In this document: positions 56,510-64,000 of the stretch, piece by piece
Layout: the number at the start of each line of letters is the position of its first letter
Numbering within the stretch: position 1 is the first letter of the stretch
Source of the DNA: Typha latifolia
Lineage: Eukaryota; Streptophyta; Magnoliopsida; Poales; Typhaceae
Assembly (NCBI GenBank): GCA_019914945.1
Contig: CM034100.1
Coordinates: 11,109,096 to 11,173,095, forward strand
Direction of reading: 5' to 3'
DNA length: 64,000 bases
Translations under genes and position numbers: made by a program
The notes under the pieces: model-generated
The model's input: the letters and a program-made list of their open reading frames with translations, nothing else
Database searches by the model: none
What the model was told of the DNA's origin: nothing

Positions 56510-57446
56510 TGATACGATCTTCTCTTTGGGGCTAAGGCTCTGATACCAGCTTGATACGATCTGGCACGGAACTTTGAAATTAGATCCCAAAATATGCTGT
56601 TGTCGGATCGACGTGCGATTTTGATATGTTGTAGCCTCATAAAAAAGCTTTCCAACAAATCATGTTTCAGGCAAATCGGAGTTGGGGATCTCGAGATATC
56701 GTCCGTTTAGTGGATGAAGGTCAGGTGATCTGTTTTGGATCCGTGGATGGAGGCACGTGATCCTAGGTAATGGTGGGTGGTGGTGGACCGGCGTTAATGT
56801 GGTGGCACCGGTGAAAAGTGTTGGAAGGGTTGTGGTTGATGGAAGGATTAGGGCAAGTGTTGGATAGATTGGACGAAGGGGGAGAAGAGGGCCACCCCTA
56901 AGGGACTAGGGTGATTAGCCGGACGAGGGAGGTTAGAAGCGGCGTCGCCGGGGATTGAGAGAACGGGAGCGAAGAAGATGAAGGAGGCAAGGCAAAACTC
57001 AATCTCAATAATCAATGATGATTTTGGTTGCCCTACACATCCTTTTATAGGCTAACCAACAACTCACATTAACCCTAAAACACAATTTTCGCCGACCGCG
57101 TTCGAACTCGCCCGACCGCGTTCGAACGCACCGAATTAGCTCTTCTGGATTTGCGAACGCGATGCAGGCGTTCGAACGCATGATCGAACGTGCCTGTCGG
57201 TATTTGCGAACGCGATGCAGGCGTTCACAGTGCGTTCGAACGCACCGCGTTCGAACGCACAGTACATTCTTTTCTCCACGTTCACAACCCCGTTCACAAA
57301 CCGCGTTCGAACTCACTCCACCCGCGTTCGAACGCGACTTAGAGAAAACTTATTTTAATGGAAATTAAACACTAAAACATGAAATAAAAACACTCCTAAA
57401 GTGAATCCATGCTCGAGACGACGTCGGTGAAGTCCGAATCGTATCA
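56510..57446 (-). repeat. 5' LTR of family B, full length
   Basis: TGATACGATC to GTATCA, 937 bp. It carries the 42-bp terminal duplication (56510-56551 repeated from 56552), five exact CGTTCGAACG palindromes (57105-57335), and a TATA box (tataaaa) at 57043-57049. The bases outside (ctaaa) do not match the 49 kb end of the block, so no target duplication was found for the whole block. Confidence 0.9.
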
Positions 57447-57777
57447 CTAAACTATTATTCCTTATCTTCTTCGATTACATCTCAAATTAAGCTTTCATTT
57501 TGTCATAGATAGATTCCGAATATGGAGCAGTAGTGAATATCAAACTTGTAGATATGGAGGTTGGCGACCTTATCCAACTGGTTTGATATTATTTAAATAT
57601 GCGTAGAATATGCTACAAATATTTTCCCAAAACTGCGCAGAGTTGAATTTAGCTAATTAAATAAAATCCTAACCTACTAAAACTCTAACTAAACCAAATA
57701 ACCAAATAAGATGATTAGACTCAATCCATTGAGCCTAATCTCCTTTTGATGTGATCCAATTTGATTCGATTCATATC
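57447..57777 (-). repeat. LTR fragment of family C
   Basis: This matches 1422-1666 (gtagatatggaggttgg, tttgatattatt, aactgcgcagagttg, ctaattaaataaaatcc, aaccaaataa). Its far end reads gattcatatca, probably the LTR start TGATATGAATC on the minus strand. It is cut on the left by the family B LTR. Confidence 0.75.
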
Positions 57778-58487
57778 ACACCTTAAGATCTGAATTTATT
57801 GTAGGAAGCAGTCTGCGCAACCGTGGGAAAATATTCGTCAAATATTCTCCTATAGTCACTCTCTAATCTACAACTTTTGTCTTTATGCCCTTCCCATATT
57901 CGAACTGCAATTGGGATGAAAACATGGAATAACGTGGGCGATGGTGGTGGTGACAAGTGGAGTGGATGTTAGGGTTATGGATGGGTATGGAGATGGAGGT
58001 GGATGGTGGATGTGATTAAGGGATATAGATGAAAGAAACGAAGTGGTCGAGATCCCAAAGAAAAGGGGTGGCTCGACAATCAAGGGAGATTAGAAGTTAG
58101 GAGAAACCTTACCAACGGTAGAGGTGGAAGGATGGTGAAGAGGGAGGAGGGAGACTAGGGTAGATAGATGAAAGAGAGGCAAGAAATTAATATTCTAATA
58201 GCATTATGAATTTGGTTGCCATCCACATATTTATAGATGCTAGCCAACAAGTCCTAAAACAATAAGTAACCATAATTTTAGAGGATTCCCGCCGATCACG
58301 TTCAAACGCGCCCGATCACGTTTGAACACACAAAAAAGCGTACTCTGTATGTACGAACGCGATGCAGGCGTTTGAACGTGGCGTTCGAATGTGACCCCTC
58401 CTGCGTTAGAACGCGAATTATAGGAATTTTATTTTAATAAAAATAAACAACTAATGTAGTAAGAAAAGATCCTAACTAAATATATCA
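57778..58487 (-). repeat. 3' LTR of the family A copy at 58-64 kb
   Basis: It ends in TATCA at 58487 next to the polypurine tract. It matches 63120-63800 closely (ccttaagatctgaattt, gggcgatggtggtggtgac, ccgatcacgttcaaacgc). The last ~40 bases on the low side are missing. A TATA box (ctataaata) lies at 58229-58237. Confidence 0.83.
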
Positions 58488-58505
58488 ACCCACCATGCTT
58501 CCCCC
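58488..58505 (-). other. Polypurine tract of the 58-64 kb family A copy
   Basis: The minus strand reads GGTGGGGGAAGCATGGTGGGT immediately before the LTR start TGATATATT. The GGGGGAAG core is also present in A3. Confidence 0.65.
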
Positions 58506-59600
58506 ACCTTGCCCTCAAGATGAAAAGTCAGGAAAACGCTCCAAAATGTTAGTCTCCAACTCCCATGTCGCCTCATCGGATGGCTTGCCAAGCCACTCGA
58601 ATCTCCATCTCCAATCTAGTACCATGTCATCGTCCGCGCTTAGAAAGTACACAAACTGGCTCTATGATCTTTGTCTCCTCTAATGGCTCTGGTAGAACTG
58701 ATCCAATGATCTCATGATCTCCAATTCGATCTCTCACTAATGAGACATTGAAGACAGGATGCACTCTCGACCCCTCAGGCAGCTCTAAACGATATGCAAC
58801 CGGACCAGTATGCTCTAACACCCGAAACGGACAAAAGTAGCAATGTGCTAACTTTTGGTTACGTATCGAACGTAAGGTCACCTGTCGATACGGTTGCACT
58901 CTCATGAACACCCAACTGTCGATGTAAAACTCCTACTCCTAATGGCTACGATCATAAACTTGCTTCATGCGGTTCTGAGCAAATTTAAGAAGGGCACGCA
59001 ACCTCCTCAATGTGGCGTCTCTATCCAACAAAGCTAAGTCCACCTCTATGCGATCTGTAGATGCCATTGGATCATAAGCATGTAATATCAGAGCCGTGCG
59101 TCCATACACCTCCTCAAAAGGAGTTATATCAATGCTGCTATGGTAGGCAGTGTTATAAGACCACTCCGCCCACGATAAGAACTCTAACCATCGTCTCGAC
59201 ATCTCTCCAACAGAGCACTTCAAGTACTGCTCATTGCCTCTTTTGACCACCATAGTTTGGCCATCCGTCTAGAGATGGTAGGCTGAACTGAAGTTCAATC
59301 GAGTCCCCTGTAATCTAAAAAACTCAGTCATAAAGTCGCTCATAAATACACGATCATAATCGGAGACAATTGTGCGTAGCATGCCATGTAACCGAGCAAC
59401 ATCTCTAACAATAATTTCAACCACCAACTTGGCTGAAAACAGATGTGACAATGCCAAAAAATGCGCATACTTGCTCAATCTATCAACCACCACAATGATA
59501 ACGGAATAACCACATACCAGCGGAAGACCCTCTATGAAATCCATAGAAATGTCTTCCTAGACACAATCCGGTATTGGTAAAGGTTGAAGTAATATGGTCG
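58506..59600 (-). pseudogene. Integrase and chromodomain region of the 58-64 kb copy
   Basis: The integrase core opens [21 protein letters not shown] (first catalytic Asp) and VSDYDRVFMSDF (second). At 59253-59285 the third block reads YHL-stop-TDGQTMVVKRG: a TAG where other copies have YHPQTD, and Met in place of the catalytic Glu. C-terminal text (WAEWSYNTAYHSS, HPVFNVSLVRDRIGDHE) leads into a chromodomain end with several shifts at 58520-58640. Confidence 0.82.
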
Positions 59601-59603
59601 GTT

Positions 59604-60209
59604 TCAATGTGGTTGCGTTAGCCCTTTGACAGACTTCGCAAGCATGGACAAGACACCCTCATGACCAGCCTCTAGAGTGTGGTGGAAGTGCTCCAACAAT
59701 TTCTGCCGTAATCCATCATTTGTGGGCACTCTAATGCATCCGCGATCAAGCAACAAATCGCCTCGATTCTCCAACTCTGGATGGCGCTCCAGATCATCCA
59801 TCACCTCCTGCAACAATCTCAAAACATCTAGGTCAAATGTACATGCATACCTCAGCTCGTCAAGGAAGGGAAAGGTAGGAGAAGAATAGGCTGCAAGCTC
59901 GATAGTATCGGGTTGGCGCGATAGTGCATCCGCCGCTCTATTTTCCGTTCTCTTCTTGTATTGTATTTCATAATCATACCCCAACAATTTTGTGACCCAT
60001 CTCTGCTGTGCCGAAGTGTGTATATGTTGTCGCATAAAATATGAAAGACTCGTTTGATCGGTTCGTATAATGAATTGTCTACCGATCAAATAAGGCCTCC
60101 ACTTTATTACCGCATGAAAAATTGCCAACATCTCTCTCATAACTCCCGACACATCACATTCTACAATGAACTCTTTAGTGAAATTCGGTAACGCTAAAAC
60201 GGGTGTCAT
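59604..60209 (-). pseudogene. RNase H and integrase zinc-binding region, 58-64 kb copy
   Basis: A 201-codon open frame: FTKEFIVECDVSG joins directly to VMREMLAIFHAVIKWRP, so about 30 residues between the first RNase H Asp block and the REMLAI block are deleted in frame. It continues through AADALSRQPDTIEL to the integrase zinc-binding region (GLRQKLLEHFHHTLEAGHEG). It ends at a stop before the integrase core. Confidence 0.82.
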
Positions 60210-61295
60210 CGTTATTGCTGTTTTTAATTTTTCAAAGGCTGTAGTGGCTTTATCAGTCTATCTAAAAGAGTCCTTCAATAAAGAAGTGAGAGGAACATCG
60301 ATCTTGCCATATCTGGTGATGAAACGACGATAGTATCCGGTCAGCCTCAAAAATCCTCTCAATTCGGTGGTAGTAGTAGGAATAGTCCAAGCGGTCATGC
60401 ATGGAACCTTTTGAGGATCCACCGCTACACCTTCCGTTGAGATGATGCCTAAATACTCCACTTGTGGTACTCCCCACAGGCACTAGGACTTCTTGATTTT
60501 CAATTGATTTTGCTTCAACAAATTCAGCACATCCTCCAAATGCTGCCAATGCTCCAATTCAGTCCTGCTATATAAGAATTTGGGGTCGAGGTAGCGGTCC
60601 TACTAAGTACTAAGACATACCTTCGCAAGAGAGGCTGAAATATATCATTCATGAGGCCTCGAAAGGTAGTTGGAGCATTGGTGAGACCAAAACGCATCAC
60701 CCAAAACTCGTAATGCCCGTCTGGAGTCTAAAATATAGTTTTGTGCACATCCGTTGGGTGAACTCTAATTTGATGATACTCGGCTGAATATAGTCGCCCA
60801 GGCAAGCTCATCCAGTAGCTCCTCGATAACCCGAATAGGATACCGGTCCTTGACGGTAATAGCATTTAGTGCCCGATAGTCGACACAAAAATGCCATGTC
60901 CCGTCTTTTTTTCGCACCAATAGCACGGGGGATGAGTATGAGCTATGACTTAGTTGTATGAGGCCTGGCTCCAACATCTCGGCTACCATCTTGAAAATAA
61001 CTTCTTTTTGCACGTGTGGATACTGATATGGCCTCATATTTTTCGGTGCAGCCGTAGGTACAATCTCTATGTGATGATCCGCCATTCGCCTCGGTGGCAA
61101 CTCCTGTGGCTCCTCAAACAGTCCAGAAAAGTTATCTAATAAATTAGACAATTCAATGGTAGTACTTGAACTCGTTTGAGGCTCATCTCCTATTGGTCCT
61201 AACTGAAGAAGATGCCAAATCATACGCACAAGGCAGCCCCACCATAGGCTGCATCGCAGGAATCGGCGAAAACTAAATGCCATCAAGTCGCACAT
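60210..61295 (-). pseudogene. Reverse transcriptase, 58-64 kb copy, active site replaced
   Basis: RT fingers are in the frame 60765-61295 ([32 protein letters not shown]). Next to YVLV, about 30 bases near 60573-60605 (ctaagtacttagtagg on one strand) replace the VFFDDIL codons found in A1, A2 and family B, so the catalytic box is absent. Downstream text ([27 protein letters not shown]) resumes. A deletion also removes [13 protein letters not shown] codons near 60785. Confidence 0.8.
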
Positions 61296-61690
61296 CTTTG
61301 TTCCCTTGTTTAAATTTCATCCACATGCTTCGAAAATCAAAAGTGATAGGTCCCAAACTCTGTAACCACTAAGTGCCAAGGACAATGTTCGCTCCGCTTA
61401 ATGCCAACAGATACAAGTCCACAATGATGTCGTGTCCTTACGCCCGTATACTGACCCGACGACACAAGCTCTCCACCTTAAGCTTTGTGCCATCTCCAAT
61501 AGCAACGTCAAATCTCGTGGTCGATTCGGCATCCAAACCCAATCTCCTCACTAACCTCTTGTCTAGAAAGTTGTGTACTCCCCGAATCAATGAGGATGTG
61601 CACATAATGCTTTCTAACGAGTTCGTCTACTCGTAATGTCCTCAGAGCGGAAGTACCTGAATATGCATGCATCAATATTTCAACTCAGAT
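61296..61690 (-). pseudogene. Protease remnant, 58-64 kb copy
   Basis: Antisense text matches A2 protease (aactctgtaaccact, gacaatgttcgct, tctagaaagttgtgt). The active-site segment carries a small deletion (gttgtgtactccccgaatcaatgagg against gttgtgtattccccaaatcgataagg), which breaks the frame. Confidence 0.7.
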
Positions 61691-63027
61691 ATCTTATAAC
61701 ACCGATGACCGGGGGTAAAACGTTCATCGCATCGAAAGCAAAGGGCCCTTGCTCTTCGCTCCTCCACTTGGGCAGGTGTGAGAGTTCGAATAAGGGGTTT
61801 TGTACCTCCTCTAACATCGGAAGAAGGTCTCAAAGGTGGTCGTGGTCTAGTACTCATAGCCGTTATCCTTAAACCTATAGAATTTTCAGCCGGCGTTCTA
61901 GGTGCAAACCGCTCATCTCAGTTGCCCCAATTGGTTTTTGCTGCCATCTTTATAGCCTTACGCTTTTGTCCATCCTCATGGCCTTCTCAAAGGCCTCCTC
62001 AAGTGTAGTAGGACAAAGAGCATGAACATCCGCTTGTATCCCCTCTCGCAGCCCTAAAATAAATGTGCTCATCAATGTCGGTTCGGGCCAAGGTGGCTCA
62101 CAACGACTATCGACTCTTTCAAACTCAGCTTGGTACTCCAATACGGTCATCCTCTGAACCATCTTGCTTAATATGGCAGTAAAATGTTCATATGCCACTG
62201 CCCCAAATCTGCTATAATCCTCCTACAAAAGTCAGCCCAACTGGTAAATCCTTTACCACGAATAATATATATGTACCAATGCAATGCCGTTCCTTGGAGG
62301 TGAAAGCTTTCCATCTGGAACTTTGCATCCTCCGTTGTCCCTTGACAATCAAAATATTGTTCAACTTGAAACACCCAATCCATTGGATCACCGCCTTGGA
62401 ATTTTGGAAAGTCCAAGCGTGCGGTTCTCTCCCGAATAGCATTATTGGGTTCATGAAAGATCCTTGGTTAGGTCTAAACCTTTGTGCATATTGATCATCT
62501 TCTCTAAATCTTCGAGCATGTCCATCACCATCTCCAAAGGGATCAACCTCATCCTCAAAGTGCCAATCCTCCTCATCGATGAAGCACACCGGTGTCGCAT
62601 GCCTCTTGGGTTCCACCAACGTCGGTCTTGGGTTTTGTAATGGAGGTGGGGGATGATGTGTAGGCATAGGTAAAAGGGGATCATTGACACTCACATGATG
62701 CACCTGGACCTGTATCGGTTTGATGAGGTCCCATCGCTGGTCCTTCTTGAGGTTCCGATCTTCGTCGACGAGATGACGAAGCCAATCAGTTCATGATTTA
62801 TTCCTTTAAATTATTGTGATCCTTTTGAATCACGTGAACTCTATGCAGCAATGTTTGGAACATGCCCCTAAGGTCATTTGCCAAGCTCATATTCACACCC
62901 ATGGACATTAGTTGAGTTGATCCTATCGTGGTCGCTTCAAAGGAATCGGCCTCACGGTTAGGGTCATTGTGGATTGAGCCTTCTCTTGTCGGTGTCCTCT
63001 CCATAGGTCTCCTTGTTGATGTCATCT
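61691..63027 (-). pseudogene. Gag, 58-64 kb copy
   Basis: Gag begins near ATG 63025-63027 (MTSTRRPMERTPTREGS). The N-terminal MSLANDLRGMFQTLLHRV block is at 62830-62900, proline-rich text at 62620-62690, and core (MDFPKFQGGDPMDWVFQVEQYF) at 62340-62416. Next comes TLEEAFEKAMRMDK at 61980-62030, and the zinc knuckle (ALCFRCDERFTPGHRC) at 61700-61755, complete. Several shifts divide it. The protein would form the particle shell and bind RNA. Confidence 0.82.
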
Positions 63028-63066
63028 TTCTTATTTTAACTATTAATGGAGGTCTGAGTTTCACCT

Positions 63067-63078
63067 GCTCTGATACCA
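63067..63078 (-). other. Primer-binding site, 58-64 kb copy
   Basis: gctctgatacca (TGGTATCAGAGC on the minus strand), three bases from the LTR start at 63082. A worn second copy (gttcttatacta) follows at 63088-63099. Confidence 0.85.
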
Positions 63079-63081
63079 GAT

Positions 63082-63806
63082 TGATGAGTTCTTATACTAA
63101 AAGGTCGGCTACGGAACAATCCTTAAGATCTGAATTTTTGTAGGAAGCTGTCCGCGCAACTGTGTGAAAATATTCATCAAATATCCTCCTTTAGTTAGAA
63201 AATTATGAAATAAAGTGGATTAGATTCATAACTCTATGATCTACAACTTTTGTCATGCCCTTCGCAAATTTGAACTGCAACTGGGGCTAAAATACGGAAT
63301 AACGTGGATGATGGTGGTGATGACGGGTGGAGTAGAAGTTAGGGTTATGGATGGGTATGGAGATGGAGGTGGATAGTGGATGTGATTAAGGGATATAGAC
63401 GAAGGAAACAAAGTGGTCGAGATCTCAAAAAAGAGGGGTGACTCGATAATCGAGGGAGATTAGAAGTTAGGAGAAACCTTGCCAACAGTAGAGGTGGAAG
63501 GATGGTGAAAAGGGAGGAGGGAGATTATAGTAGATAGATGATAGAGATTCAAGAAATCAATATTCCAATAGCATTATGAATTTGGTTGTCATCCACATAT
63601 TTATAGATGCTACCCAACAAGTCCTAAAACAATAAGTAACTCTAATTCTAGAGGATTCCCGCCGATCACGTTCGAACACGCTTGATTGTGTTCGAACACA
63701 CAAAAAAGCGTACTCTGTACGTGCGAACGTGATGCAGGCATTCGAACACGACCCCTCCTGCGACCTGTATGAATTTTATTTTAATGAAAATAAATAACTA
63801 ATGCGA
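63082..63806 (-). repeat. 5' LTR of the 58-64 kb copy, truncated
   Basis: It matches the 3' LTR at 57778-58487 and breaks near 63806, about 35 bases short of the LTR start. A TATA box (ctataaata) lies at 63597-63605. Worn palindromes (cgttcgaacacgc) lie at 63668-63760. Confidence 0.83.
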
Positions 63807-64000
63807 GGATTCTTAGGGCTGACCTAGTATTATCGCCGCTTCATCGCCGGGTATGGCAAGATCGCTACTCCTCTCACTTCTTTGCTGAGGAATGACTCTT
63901 TTATATGGATGGATGAAGCCACTACAGCCTTTGAAAAACTAACAGCAATGACAACAACGCCCGTTCTAGCTCTACTAGATCTCACCAAAGAGTTTGTTGT
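63804..64000 (+). pseudogene. Plus-strand family A pol fragment, runs off the window
   Basis: The plus strand reads [26 protein letters not shown] and continues through ATTAFEKL to TPVLALLDLTKEFVV, the RT/RNase H connection, in the opposite orientation to the neighbouring copy. It starts exactly at the LTR break and shares aatgcga-like bases with it. The rest lies outside the window. Confidence 0.85.

Noticed and set aside
49250..57446. A single intact insertion of family B with target duplication
   Set aside because: The outside bases (gttat and ctaaa) differ, and the inner structure shows two trimmed copies rather than one element.

Overview
This is nuclear DNA of a flowering plant. It holds one clear host gene, an R2R3-MYB transcription factor with the two classical MYB introns. 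The rest is mostly plant retroelements: chromovirus-type Ty3/Gypsy, SIRE-like Ty1/Copia, an L1-type LINE and an hAT relic. Long AT microsatellites surround the gene. I cannot name the species. Element labels A, B, C and E are mine.

Layout. 1-1700: remnant of LTR element C, minus strand. 2998-8886: two related plus-strand LTR elements (E1, E2) that carry a decayed gag and no visible pol. 9190-10640: AT-rich hAT transposase relic, minus strand. 12780-14012: the MYB gene, minus strand, with a TATA box at 14115-14122. 14130-18490: microsatellite-rich intergenic DNA. 18496-23760: dead LINE, minus strand, broken by two insertions. 24050-28150: AT-rich DNA with no gene I can support. 28150-28440: GC-rich tandem repeat.

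28470-64000 is a dense retrotransposon nest. Most of it is minus-strand Ty3/Gypsy: family A at 30107-38973 plus 48898-49249, family B at 49250-57446, and a fuller family A copy at 57778-63806. A solo family B LTR (30451-31165, TSD agttt) sits inside one A copy. A 9.9 kb SIRE-like Copia element (38974-48892, TSD gtaag) sits inside the reverse transcriptase of another. Small plus-strand family A pieces lie at 28470-28902 and at the right edge.

No element looks autonomous. Coding regions carry frameshifts, deletions and in-frame stops. The stops are mostly TAG where a sister copy or the family has CAG, as expected from C-to-T decay of methylated DNA. The points most worth a second look are: (1) the Copia element's extra ORF has what looks like its own promoter, leader and 5' UTR intron; (2) a CGTTCGAACG palindrome lies in clusters upstream of the TATA boxes of unrelated LTR families and of that internal promoter; (3) family B LTRs carry a 42-bp duplication that places a primer-binding-site copy inside the LTR.
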